Positions 1-9,559 of a stretch of DNA of 64,000 nucleotides are shown here, piece by piece (the stretch's first letter is position 1; every line of letters begins with the position of its first letter). Source of the DNA: Amborella trichopoda (lineage: Eukaryota > Streptophyta > Magnoliopsida > Amborellales > Amborellaceae); the NCBI RefSeq assembly GCF_000471905.2, contig NW_006496517.1, positions 1,111,115 to 1,175,114 of the forward strand, read 5' to 3'. A program made the translations under genes and the position numbers. The notes under the pieces were generated by a model that was not told where the DNA came from, ran no database searches, and worked only from the letters and a program-made list of their open reading frames with translations.

Positions 1-1388
1 ATATATGAACAAATTAGTCAAACTCCCGGGCATGAAAGGAAAAAGTTTATACGAGTGTGATGCTCTAAAGATTCAAATTAGAACTCGTCTCAAAAATTCC
101 ACTAGAAAAGGTTGTTTTGAAGCTCAAATATTCTCAAATTGATTATCTCGACCTTAAGATGCATGGATACGGAAAGAAATAGATTTCAAGTTTTTAAAAT
201 AGTACACACTGTAATTCATTTTTTTATTGTCAATTTTCAAGTTTTTCAAGTTTTTATAAATCTCCTCCGTTTACACTATTTTTTAAGTTTTAAATTCTAT
301 AATTAAAAATGAAAATATATTTTAAGACTATCACAAAGATTTCCATTATTGAAACTACATTTTTTGACCTTATTTGAAGGTGCATTTTACTTTGATTGTT
401 TAGGGCATCGGCTCAATACCAACCGCACCCTATTGTAAATGGTGTGCATAAGAAAATGCAATTTGTTGCACTTCTAGTTTTATGCACCCAAACAAGAAGC
501 CTATTGTATAGGCCTAAGAGTCTTGTATTTTAAAGAGAAAAAAAAAAAAGAGACGTAGAGAGAAATGGATGAGTTTTTTATTCTTTCTAGAATTTTGTAT
601 AGATAATGGTATATATTGTGTTTCTTTATAATGGGAAGAAGGCTCGTTATATAGAGCTTTAAAAGACTTGTGAAATTACTGTTAAAATGGTCACATACAC
701 TATTAATAATCACCCGTAACATGCATCACCCTTAATATCGATGATTGTGATATGTTATAAGCATTCCTCTCTTCAATAGATCGTGATCGTTGGGTGCTCA
801 GCATCTATAGAGATTAATTGCATGCCTAGTTCTTGTGATTGCGAGTATCGAGCACTCTTGGAAGATTTATTGTTTATGTTGAATTATTATTTATTCGGGA
901 CTTTTTTAGATTTAGGGTTCATAGTTTACCTTCCCAATTTTGTATACAGCAATGTCATTATTGGCTGTGGTGCAACAAGGTAGCAGTCAGCATTGTAGAA
1001 ATTCATCGGGAAAATAAATTTCATATTATCAAGGAAAACAACCTTTTACTAGAAAGCTAAGGTGCACCTAAAAACTCTATAGAAAGATGTTCTAATGTTA
1101 AAAAATATAACAACATTCTATAAGAAAAAAAATTAAATTAAATTGAAGTCATGAAAATAGTGCTTGTAATATATTATCTGGACCTTCTAATAAAACAATT
1201 TTCGTTTCTCTTGTACGGTTTTGAAACTTATTTATTAAAAGATCTAAAGTTTCAAAACTTTTTTTTGCAGTATAAAATTCCAATTTTTTGTATCTGCCTA
1301 ACCCTTTGACCCAAATAACCCGTTTTGACCATATATAATCGACCCAAACAACTTATGAAATGACCTCTCTTTTCTCTCTTTCAAAATC
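1..1388. other. AT-rich intergenic DNA, no gene seen
   Basis: Both strands are AT-rich with poly-A and poly-T runs and frequent stops. The open frames here are 60-75 codons with no recognisable motif and with low-complexity Phe/Tyr/Leu/Ile composition on the minus strand, so I treat them as chance frames. Apart from one copy of a dispersed repeat (111-263) nothing can be named. The stretch around 700-790 has a vaguely LTR-like look, but no TG...CA ends, primer-binding site or duplicated target was found. Confidence 0.6.
111..263 (+). repeat. Dispersed repeat, copy 1
   Basis: This is about 150 bp that recurs in the same orientation at 2136-2284. Shared blocks in order are GTTTTGAAGCTCAAATAT, a CAAATTGAT...ATCTCGACCT block, AGATTTCAAGTTTT, then GTCAATTTTCAA and TTTTCAAGTTTTTATAAATCT. 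The copies differ by substitutions and small indels. It carries no coding potential. It may be a fragment of a transposable element or a diverged local duplication; the family is not recognised. Confidence 0.7.
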
Positions 1389-1571
1389 GAGCATATTGTT
1401 TCTCTCTAAATCCACACATCTCTCTCCTCTCTATCTTTGTAAAACCCACTGGAGCATACTGTCTTTCTAAAACCCACACCATCTCTTTCATCTCTCTGTG
1501 AAACCCACAAGCGCATACCGTCTCTCTCTACAACCCACACATCTCTCTCCTCTCTCTCTCTCTCAAACCCA
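1389..1571 (+). repeat. Imperfect ~60-bp tandem repeat, pyrimidine-rich
   Basis: Three units follow one another with GCAT landmarks at about 1391, 1454 and 1513, so the period is about 59-63 bp. Each unit has the pattern (G)GCATA-C/T-TG-TCTCTCTAAA-ACCCACAC-ATCTCTCTCCTCTCTCT. The flanks (about 1360-1388 and 1572-1620) are also rich in TCTC. The strand is strongly pyrimidine-skewed, a composition that can adopt triplex or H-DNA in vitro. No coding role is visible. Confidence 0.75.
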
Positions 1572-1761
1572 CAGCTCTCAAGCCCCCAACCCTCTATAAC
1601 GTCTCTCTCTCTAAAAAGTGCAACAGTGGTAAAGCAACAAATATTCGTTGAACACCTCTCTCTCTTGCGTCCCTTTTGTCACATATGAGATCGATTTGCA
1701 GGACTAGGAAATCCTTGAGAAAGAGGATGGCTCCTTCCAATCCAAGAAACTCTCTCAGTAG

Positions 1762-1935
1762 CTCACTCTCAACCATGGAGGCTACCTGAATGTCAACTAC
1801 CCTGTCAGAGAAGAAAAACCATCACGACCTCCTCTAGATTTAGCTGAGAAGGAAAACCTAATTGTCGGTTCTGTAGTGGAGAAAGACCCTCCATTGGATT
1901 TAGCAGAATTGAAAGCACATATTGTAAAGTCATGA
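1762..1935 (+). other. Possible coding remnant, 57 codons with internal repeat
   Basis: A frame is open from just after a TAG at 1759-1761 to the TGA at 1933-1935. Its composition is unlike the surrounding AT-rich noise: it is charged, with a doubled motif (PPLDLAEKENLIVGSVVEK then PPLDLAELKAHIV). That repetition and the normal amino-acid balance suggest a fragment of a real exon or of a pseudogene. No start codon, splice context or family could be recognised, and chance is still possible. Confidence 0.2.
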
Positions 1936-3174
1936 TCCGCTCATTGCCCTATGCAATAAATTTATAATTTGTTAATCACTAAAGTTATGACTTTTGAAAG
2001 AGGAAGAGAATTGGATTCTCTATTCGAGCTCTGAGAGATTGCCAGTGCTAGAAGGCCCATAAAGGGTGAATGCTTTGACCCTGTTGCACTTCTTTTTTCT
2101 TTAGAGCATGCCCCAAAACATTTCAGTACAAGAGGGTGTTTTGAAGCTCAAATATCTTCAAATTGATCATCTCGACCTCATGGACATGAAAAAAAAAATT
2201 AGATTTCAAGTTTTGGAAATAGTGCTTCTTGTAATGCATATTGGATCGTCAATTTTCAATCTTTTCAAGTTTTTATAAATCTGCCCGATATTTTTTTTTA
2301 AAAAACTTCTTCACAATTAGCTTAATTTGGGATTATGTCTCAATATTGATTTTTTAATGGAGCAAATTTCTTATATAGAACGCCAATAAAATTTCAATTA
2401 AAAACAAATGGTCTCCTTCTATTCCTCTCGTGCAATCTTAATATCTTACTAAAAATAAAGGTTTGATGTTACCCATGAACTCCCTCTTTTTATCTTTATT
2501 ACCTTGTGCTTCTATAAATTATTGGTTTTTATACATATTTTTTATGAGAAGTGCCTATCTTTAGTAGCAAGAAAAAATACAAGTTTTTTACAAATCAAGT
2601 GAGCTTAATGAAAAAAATTCAATTTATTGTGATTTTATTATCCAAACAATCAAGTATCTTAAATCTTAAAAATTTCTAAAATACAGGAAGATAAATTAAA
2701 CATGCACAAAAAGACAAATATCGAGATAATATATAATTCAGATATATGAAAAGCAAGCAATGCTTTTATTTAAATTTTCAAAAATTTGAATATTCTAATT
2801 TGCCAAACAGGCCCTAATTTAGGAGATCCGACATGCAACAATAGAAAATAATTGTACCATTTGCCAGCATCGGAAACCCATCCCACGACTATGAAAATAT
2901 AAAATGGGAATAATCTTTTTGGCTTTTGAATGAAGCAAGGGCAGCCGATATAGTACATTTAATGTGGTGCGATAAGAAAGTTTTTAGTTTTTTCTTGCAT
3001 AAGAGACTAAAGGTTCGTTTGATGCATGCTGTCTATAAAACAATTTTCATATGTAAACAGTTTACTGTGTAATAGCTTTCCAATTTTATTTTTTTCCCAT
3101 GTTCGGTCAACATATCTAGAATTCATGTGCACCAGTTTCTTATGTTTGGTAATCCATTAGTAAACTATCCCCAT
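1936..3174. other. AT-rich intergenic DNA, no gene seen
   Basis: The stretch is AT-rich with many homopolymer runs and short broken frames. The only structure found is the second dispersed-repeat copy (2136-2284). The minus-strand frame at 2770-2958 is 62 codons long, aromatic-rich and unsupported by any motif. Confidence 0.55.
2136..2284 (+). repeat. Dispersed repeat, copy 2
   Basis: This is the direct-orientation partner of 111-263, lying about 2.02 kb downstream. The order of blocks is the same, with a shorter central spacer and a poly-A run after GGACATG. No inverted termini or target-site duplications could be identified around either copy. Confidence 0.7.
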
Positions 3175-3680
3175 ATATCTCTCTCTTTCTCCCGCCTTAT
3201 CTCATACCCATTTTCTCTTTCTAGAAATCCAATCTCTATTTGTCTCTCTAAAAGCTCAATCTCTCTTTTTCTCTCTAATACCTAATCTCTCTCTCTCTCC
3301 CTAAAAACTTTTTCTTTCTAAAAACCAAATCTCTCTTATTCTCTTTAAAAACTCATTTTCTTTCTCTAGAAACCCAATCTCTACTTATCTCTCTTCTCTC
3401 TAAAAATCCAACCTCTTTCTCTCTTTAAAACTTATTCTCTCTATAAAAATTCAAATATCTTTATCTCTAAAAACCTAATCCTAACCTATTTTCTCTATTT
3501 AAAACCGAATCTCTCTCTTTCTCTTTTAAAAAATCCAATCTCTTTTTCTCTCTAAAACCCAATCTCTCGTTCTACTTAAAAACCCATTTTTTCTCTCTAA
3601 AAACTCAATCTCTCTAAAAACTCATTTTCTTTCTCTAGAAACCTAATCTCTCATTCCTCTTAAAACCCATTTTCTCCCTA
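3175..3680 (+). repeat. Pyrimidine-rich degenerate repeat (TCTCT / AAAACCCAATCTC)
   Basis: About 500 bp alternates CTCTCTTTCTCTCTC runs with short A-rich blocks of the type TAAAAACCCAATCTC or AAAACTCATTTTC at irregular spacing, roughly 20-45 bp. The vocabulary is the same as in the 1389-1571 repeat (TCTCTCTAAAACCCA), so the two tracts probably share an origin, but here the period is not constant. Confidence 0.7.
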
Positions 3681-4486
3681 TGAGATGCCTTCTACCTGTA
3701 GTAAGGTTATTTGTTTACATGGGTTATAAAGATACAAATTTCTCATGACAACTCCAACTCCAATTTGATATTCCAAGTTCGGTCCAGGTTTCCTTTAATT
3801 CAGTTTTCGTGGAAGCACAAAAACAATTAGGGAAATAGCCACTTAACCAAAGAAATTTGCTCATGAACATATGCATCTTTTTTATAAATACCTGTCCGCA
3901 GACAAAGCCACTCTCAAATCTTGGTCAACAAACTGATGTTCATGAATAAAGAACATCAGTGTGAGAAGAACATGTTGTTAGTCACAGGGAAATAGTGTCA
4001 TTTTACTTGTATTTCCATCTATTTCTGTAGTACACGGCTTTATGTACTCTATCTCTTTATCCATGGGCATCAGAGGAGAGGAGTGCAGAACGCCAGAGAA
4101 GTGAAGCATAGTTCCTCACGAACTCGTGCATCTTCACATGTCCCACTTTCTCTGCACAAACTTCTTCTTTTTGTAGAAGTCGTAAGACCCAAACCTATAG
4201 ATGTTCATTTTGAAAAAGAAAATCCAAAGTTAGTGTTGTGTAGAAAGTTTACAATCGTGTTATTTAGTATACGTATGAGGAAAAAAGATGGCATTTGGAA
4301 AAGGAATTTAAGGTTTCACAGTCTGGCTAGTGGGAAACAACACCTTAAGAGGCCTGAAACACGTGACTTCTCTCCTTGTCCATTTTATGACTGCGGTGAA
4401 AACCCAAAGAACCTTCTTTGAAGTGCATCAAAAACTAGGTCCATCGAGGGTTCCCCCACAGTTGTGGTCTTGAGCAGTGAATCATT
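3681..4486. other. Intergenic DNA with an unrecognised 112-codon frame
   Basis: The plus-strand frame from 4083 to 4421 (112 codons from ATG) is the longest of this part. Its product would be basic and Ser/Lys/Arg-rich, with no membrane segment, signal peptide or known motif. There is no convincing promoter, and the frame is not extended by obvious splice partners. I regard it as non-coding or an unidentified remnant. Confidence 0.35.
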
Positions 4487-4648
4487 GTAATTTTTGGATG
4501 CTACCATTGTTTTACAATGCAGCGGAAGAACCAGTTCTGGCAATGCAACAGTATCTCATACAAGCTAGTAATTTTTGGATGCTACTATTGTTTTACGATG
4601 CAGCAGAGGAACAAGTTCTGGCAATGAAACAGTATCTCATACAAGCTT
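4487..4648 (+). repeat. 81-bp tandem duplication, frame-preserving
   Basis: Two adjacent 81-bp units (4487-4567 and 4568-4648) begin GTAATTTTTGGATGCTAC and end with CAGTATCTCATACAAGCT. They differ at only a handful of bases. Because 81 is 27 codons, the enclosing open frame (ATG 4477, stop at about 4671) keeps its phase and contains NFWMLPLFYNAAEEPVLAMQ and the matching second copy. The frame is short and has no recognised family, so the duplication is certain but a coding role is not. Confidence 0.8.
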
Positions 4649-5102
4649 CGACTAACGTATTTCCATGTTAAGTGACCACAATGGAACCAACATAATTTTA
4701 CATGCAATGCATTTCACACATGCATGTGTTCAAAAAGCACATATTCTTCAAAGCGAACCATGTTCTTCAGCTTTCGCAACATGTAGAAGAAACAAGGATC
4801 TATTAAAATTTAAATAGAAAATATGACAAGAATAAATGCATATACAATCAAGAATCAAAGTAAATCATTGAGCACTAGAGACAATTCACCAAGGATGACA
4901 TGGATATGTTTGACAAACATGATTAATTTTCTGGAGGCAAGACAAATCATAATTAGTCTTATACAAAAGATTAAAAAAGAAAAACAAAAACAAAAGCTGC
5001 ATCGCATGCATAAAAGGCAAAACCCCAAAATAAATGTTCCATGTTTGATATCAATGACATATATTTTCACTCTGTTCATATTAAAGACAGCCAAAAGGTT
5101 CC
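4649..5102. other. Intergenic DNA, no gene seen
   Basis: AT-rich sequence between the 81-bp duplication and the inverted-repeat element. Overlapping frames on both strands (plus about 4823-5254, minus about 4855-5094) have no motif, and the plus one runs straight into the inverted-repeat element, which argues against a gene. Confidence 0.5.
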
Positions 5103-5458
5103 ATGCTCCCGTGGGAGCATATTCTGCATTTATTTCATCAGGTAAAACCCAATCTAGGAGTATTTTTAGGACCTCAAATTGTGGGGATGTAAAGTCTTCA
5201 ACCTATAGACTAACCTCAAGAAAAAAAAAGAAAAAAATTCCACTATATGCTTGAAAATAAAATGCATCAAGATTGAATAGAGACCATCCAATTGTTTTAG
5301 GGTGGGGTCCAAGTGTTTAGAGAACTCAAAATCCACAGTTTTTATTTTGAAATAAATCAAATAAGGATACTTAGTGTTTCCCAAATTCTGAAATCAAAAA
5401 ATCCTCCAAAGTCTTCCTGGAGGAGGAGTAAATGCAGAGTATGCTCTCGCAGGAGCAT
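5103..5458. mobile_element. MITE-like element with 30-bp terminal inverted repeats
   Basis: The left end (5103-5132) and the reverse complement of the right end (5429-5458) match at 26 of 30 positions. Both start ATGCTCC, run through GAGCATA and finish CTCTGCATTTA or TTCTGCATTTA. The first 18 bp of each end is itself a near palindrome (ATGCTCC...GAGCAT), so each terminus can fold alone. The 356-bp body has no transposase and is AT-rich, as expected for a non-autonomous DNA transposon. No clear target-site duplication could be seen next to the ends, so the superfamily is not assigned. Confidence 0.65.
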
Positions 5459-5708
5459 AGTACATGCGCTCTTAAAGTATTGCCAACAAGAAGTTGTAAA
5501 CGTTACCAAGGTAGAGAGCCAAGGTTTTCAAAGCACCACATAAAACAAAGTCGCAAGTGAAACAAAATAAATAATGAACCAGAAGTAGTAGTCCAAATTT
5601 GGCTCTCAATTACATTCACAAACCCAAGCATATTGGCCATTGCTAAGCTTGGAAGAACTCCATTCAACTCTTCTGGCCTACTTGCTTGGTTGGTAAAAGG
5701 AAAAAGGA

Positions 5709-6049
5709 CTTGGCGCTATACTCAGGGATGACTCAGGATCCACTATTGCGTCCATTTCTAAATTCATAGGTTATTCCGACTCTATGGAGGCAGAGGAAAC
5801 CACGCGACATGAGGATGCCAAGCTCCTTCCTCCCTTCACATTCGAGTCCCTCACCATTGAGGAGACTCCAAGAACGTTATTGCTTGGGCTTCCAAATATT
5901 CTCCCCCACACTGGGTCCTAGCTCATATTTTTTAGGAGATTAACCACCTTTGCAGGGATACGCAGGTCTTATGGAGGCATATTTGGAGGGAAGGAAACAA
6001 AGCAGCTGACACACTCGCTAAGGAGGGAGCCGCACAAGATGGCTCTTAG
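5709..6049 (+). pseudogene. LINE-derived RNase H fragment (plus strand), broken
   Basis: The translated remains match the RNase H domain at the C-terminus of plant L1-type LINE ORF2. From about 5709 the frame reads LGAILRDDSGSTIASISKF, then after a frameshift between about 5855 and 5870 it reads KNVIAWASKYSPPHWVLAHI, a TAG stop at 5933-5935, and finally WREGNKAADTLAKEGA before a TAG at 6047-6049. The final AADTLAK block is the conserved last catalytic-Asp region of this family. The N-terminal LNFDG part is missing, so the piece is truncated at about 5709. It is non-functional. Its sequence is clearly related to, but different from, the minus-strand element next door. Confidence 0.8.
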
Positions 6050-6358
6050 GACTGTTTTTTGGGATTGGCCTCTTCCCTTGATTGTGTGTTTCAATTCATG
6101 TTCATAACAATATTACAAGATAATTCGCCTGCCTTTTTATCCTTCACCCTTGTTATTTATAAGTCCTGCACTGAGTTTGTTTTGAAGTGTTTTATGCCCA
6201 CAAAATGGAGGCAGAATTGCTTGGAAGGCAGCACATGGGAACAAAGGGCGAGCAGCCATCAGTAATTGGCCTTTGTCCTGGGTGGTCAATGTGGCAGAGC
6301 CACCATGTAACATCAATGATTCCATTCTTACCTGTTAAGATGTCAAAAAAAAAAACAC
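6050..6358 (+). mobile_element. Probable 3' tail of the plus-strand LINE fragment
   Basis: This follows the RNase H stop and ends in an A11 run (about 6347-6357) after GATGTC. Position and poly-A make it the likely 3' UTR and tail of a LINE whose 5' end is lost. Short frames here on both strands have no motif. No target-site duplication flanking the fragment was identified. Confidence 0.45.
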
Positions 6359-6765
6359 CACAAAGAGCGATTGTCATATGTCCATTTGGATCATTCCAGA
6401 AACTTCCCAAGAGCTGCAGAGGACTAGCAACTTTGAGTTTTTTATGTCATTGTGAACTATGAACAATTGCAAATCAAAATGATGCCCATCATCAGAACCA
6501 CAGTCCATCCCCATGATCCAACTTTGGAATCTAAAGTGGATGCACTCATTGCTAACCGTGTAGCCATGCAAATGATGCATGAGTATCCTTTCATCATCTA
6601 TCATCATCAATGGAGAAACCAGCCATCCACTGCCTATCATCGTCAATGGGCATCCAAGACAAACTGCTGTTACTATGACAGACAAAAGTGGACTTGAGCA
6701 GAAAAGCCACTCATCTCTACAGTCCACTAGTGATGACAACCATTATTATACGCATGCGCATGTAC
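6359..6765. other. Sequence between two convergent LINE remains
   Basis: About 400 bp lies between the poly-A of the plus-strand fragment and the presumed 3' end of the minus-strand LINE. It contains short imperfect repeats of the ATCATCATCAATGG kind (about 6590-6650). Overlapping frames on both strands have no recognisable domain. It may be the pre-insertion site or more LINE 3' UTR. Confidence 0.35.
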
Positions 6766-6929
6766 TTTTTTTAAACTGTTTATCTTGTGTTGAAGAGGAA
6801 GTATCCATTGTACAAGAAATGGGTAAACCCACTAGTTGGGTGCTCTGGATAAAATTTTGCCCCAAAGGAGAGTCCAAAAAATGCTTTACAGTATCTCTTT
6901 TAGGTACAAAAAAATGGTGATCCAGGAAC

Positions 6930-7391
6930 TTACTGCTGTTCTACAAGGGCCCCATCTTGGTGCTGCGATATTGCTGCTTTAGCCAGGGCATCTGCTGTAG
7001 AGTTTGCCTCGCACCACGTATGTCACCATGAAACAATAATAGGCCTACAAATATGGAAGATCTTGTCGAAGATGTGAGACAACCTCCAAGGGCAAGGGGA
7101 AGAGCAAGAGGACCAGGAGATGACATTTTTTGCATCCCCTTCTATGATTAGAGTCGGGCTCCGACTGAGGTTGAAAATGCATAGCCCTTCGAGGAGCACG
7201 ATGGCATCTGCCATGATGGAGTTGGTGTGGCTGATGGATCTGGAGAAGGATGTCAGCATGACACTGAGATGGTCTCTAAAGATGCCACCAATCCCAGCTG
7301 GGTCTGGGTTCCTGAGTGAGCAACCATCAAAATTCAACTTGACCAGGTTCGGGGTGCGCGAGCAGGGCTTAAAATGAGCAAAGTTTGCCAA
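6930..7391 (-). pseudogene. LINE ORF2 RNase H domain with in-frame TGA
   Basis: The frame opens near 7391 and reads VKLNFDGCSLRNPDPAGIGG (first catalytic Asp in NFDG), FRDHLSVMLTSFS, MADAIVLLEGL and EGDAKNVISW (third acidic site). It stops at TGA (7023-7025) after IVSW, then continues in the same frame with HTWCEANSTADALAKAA (last acidic site) to a TAA at 6930-6932. The second acidic position is Asp (MADA) where the family usually has Glu. The TGA could have come from CGA by cytosine deamination. Apart from the TGA and the Glu-to-Asp change the domain is continuous, making this the best preserved part of the element. Confidence 0.85.
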
Positions 7392-7599
7392 TTAAGAAGA
7401 AAATCAGCACAGGCAAGATGTCGGAAAAGGTTGTTGTTATTGGCCCAAAAGATAATCAACAATTTTATCCAGGCCTTAAGAGCTTCAATGGTGTCCTCTC
7501 TCCCTTAACGGTTCTGTTTTTGCACTCCATCCAAAGAACCCATAGAGTGGCTGCAATGGAGGCACACCACAGGAGGGAACCTGATTTCAACCATGGGAC

Positions 7600-8240
7600 A
7601 GGGTAGAGATATTGGGTAAAGGTGGGGAACAGATCGCAGGGTGACCCATGACCAGTTAAATAGTTGGAGTATGTCTCCTCAGAGGGTCAATGCCACTTCA
7701 CAGTGGATGAAGTTGTGGGCATTGGTCTCCGCATCGGCCTACACATTACACATCTGTTGGCGATGGGGACTCTCCTCCTTTGGATCTAGTTGACAGTGAG
7801 AGATCTTTCAGATAGGGCAATCCAGGAGAAGACCTGAATTTTGGGGGAAATGAAGAAGAAACAAGCCTTACTAACGATAGGGGGAGAGAGGGACGTGGGA
7901 GAGGAGGGGGGATGGAGTATGTTGTAGAAAGAGGAAACTGAGAAGTGACCCGAAGTGGAGGGGGACCAGATTAGTTGAACCCCTCCAAATGCAGAGAGAA
8001 AGATAAGTGAAGAATAGAAATGGATGGAGGAATTCTTCAACTTCATGGTTGTTTACTGGCCTGCGGAAGTTTGGATTCCAAAAGTGAGAAGAACCCTGGG
8101 GTACAAAGAGGTCAGACACCATGGATTCCGTTTTGAGAGTCACTTGGAAAAGAAGAGGCAATAGGTCCTTTAGGGGAGAACTGCCCAGCCAAATATCGTG
8201 CCAAAACTTGACCCTGTTGGCCAACCAGGGGTGGAAGTAA
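7600..8240 (-). pseudogene. LINE ORF2 zf-RVT region
   Basis: The minus strand encodes VKFWHDIWLGSSPLKDLLPL and FWNPNFRRPV in one frame (8224-7871) and QLIWSPSTSGHFSVSSFYNI plus KIQVFSWIALSERSLT in another (8046-7786). Downstream a zinc-binding-like block reads CVMCRADAETNAHNFIHC (about 7760-7700). This is the usual segment between RT and RNase H in plant LINEs and in LINE-derived zf-RVT proteins. It needs at least two frame changes, so it is not functional. Confidence 0.8.
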
Positions 8241-8379
8241 ATGTGAGCCTTGAAAAGATCAAGGGAGCAGAAGGATAGATTTCCAGACCCAGAGGATCTA
8301 CAGGTGATTGTGGGATCAGATAGCGTATAAGGTTAGTGACAAAGGTACTCGTGTTGGAGCACCTCAATCCATAATTGGC

Positions 8380-9559
8380 TATCCTAGATGAAAAAGCACC
8401 ACCACCATTTACCTAAAAGGGCCAAATTATTGGTTCTCAGGTTGCAAATTCCTAAGCCTCCACACTATTTCCCAAGAGATGAGGTGAAATTTTTGTTGCT
8501 CTTCCAGACCAGACCACAATAAATTCTTCATGAGCTGCTCTAGACAGTTTGCTATAGAGGCAAGCATATGGAAGAGGGACATCTGATAAATTGGGATGTT
8601 AGAGAGGGTGGCCTTGATGAGCGTGACTCTACCTGCCAATGATAGGAATATGCCTTTCCAACCAGCCAGTTCCCTTTCAAACTTGTCCAGCAATGTAACT
8701 CCATTGTTGCTTTCTAAGGAGTCCAGTACTGAGGGGTAGGCCAAGGTAGGTGGACGGCAAGTTATTCACTTCGGCATCAACGGATACACCAATCATCTTG
8801 GATTTGGCCATATTGACCCTTAAACCAGTGGCCAACTCAAAGCACTTGAGAAGAAGTAAGAGGGAGTCCACCTGTTGAGTGGTGGCCCAGCAGAAGAGAA
8901 AGGTGTCGTCAGCATACTGGAGTGGGAGATGACCTGGCTTTGACTCCCAATTTTTGACCTTTCCAGCAGTCCATGTTGGTGCATCCTTTCAATGGACCTG
9001 CTGAAAACCTCTGCCAACACGGAGAATAGGAAAGGGGATAGGGGATCCCCTTGTCGAAGACCTCTAGAAGAAGAGAAAAGACCTCTCGGGGTGCTGTTGA
9101 TTAGGATAGAGAAAAAGGGTCAGGAGATGCAACCTTTTAATCCAAGTCCTCCAACGTCTATCGAAACCCATTCTAAGCATCCAGGAGATTCCAGTCCACA
9201 TGATCGTAAGCCTTCTCCCAATCAATTTTGATAACGATTCCAAGGATTCTGTAAGGTGTCTAGAGTGTATACATTCATTAGCCGCTAGGGCTCCATCTAG
9301 GATCTGCCTATCCTTGACAAAGGCCCCCTTGACCCAGTCTAGGACCTCTCTTAAGCGAGAGGCAAGAACCTTGGATAGAATTTTATAAGAGCTATAAATG
9401 AGGCTAATGGGTATGAAGTCCTTAAGTTCCTCCATGCCCTCTACCTTAGGTACCAATGCAATGAAAATGGCATTCAAGGCCTTACGGATAATGCCTCTAG
9501 AATGACATTCCTTGAAGAAGGATAGGATATCAGGATGGATGTCCAGAAGGTTTTGAAGA
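8380..9559 (-). pseudogene. LINE ORF2 reverse transcriptase, frameshifted
   Basis: RT motifs appear in order on the minus strand. FIALVPKVEG...DFIPISL and GAFVKDRQILDG lie in 9477-9250. Motif A VIKIDWEKAYDHVDW is at about 9192-9238, motif B LRQGDPLSPFLFSVLAEVF at about 9000-9060 and the catalytic motif C QYADDT at 8902-8919. LRVNMAKSKMIGVSV and TYLGLPLS follow, then the post-RT block GWKGIFLSLAGRVTLI (8427-8744) and GGLGI...LLGKWWW near 8390-8460. The catalytic Asp residues of motifs A and C are still present, but frame changes after motif A, after motif B and near 8730 prevent translation. Confidence 0.85.

Noticed and set aside
783-1060. Overlapping 66- and 73-codon frames, possibly retroelement remains
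   Set aside because: They overlap in different frames and show no gag-pol, RT or integrase motif. No LTR ends or primer-binding site were found.
4083-4421. 112-codon frame as a gene
   Set aside because: No domain, no conserved composition, no promoter or splice context. Kept only as part of an intergenic description.
6137-6739. Frames on both strands between the two LINE pieces (up to 121 codons)
   Set aside because: They overlap each other heavily on opposite strands, carry no known motif and lie in presumed LINE 3' UTR.
7120-7377. Plus-strand 85-codon frame
   Set aside because: It is the antisense shadow of the minus-strand RNase H domain, which has clear family motifs.
8992-9388. Plus-strand frames in the LINE
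   Set aside because: They are antisense to the RT motifs A and B and have no motif of their own.
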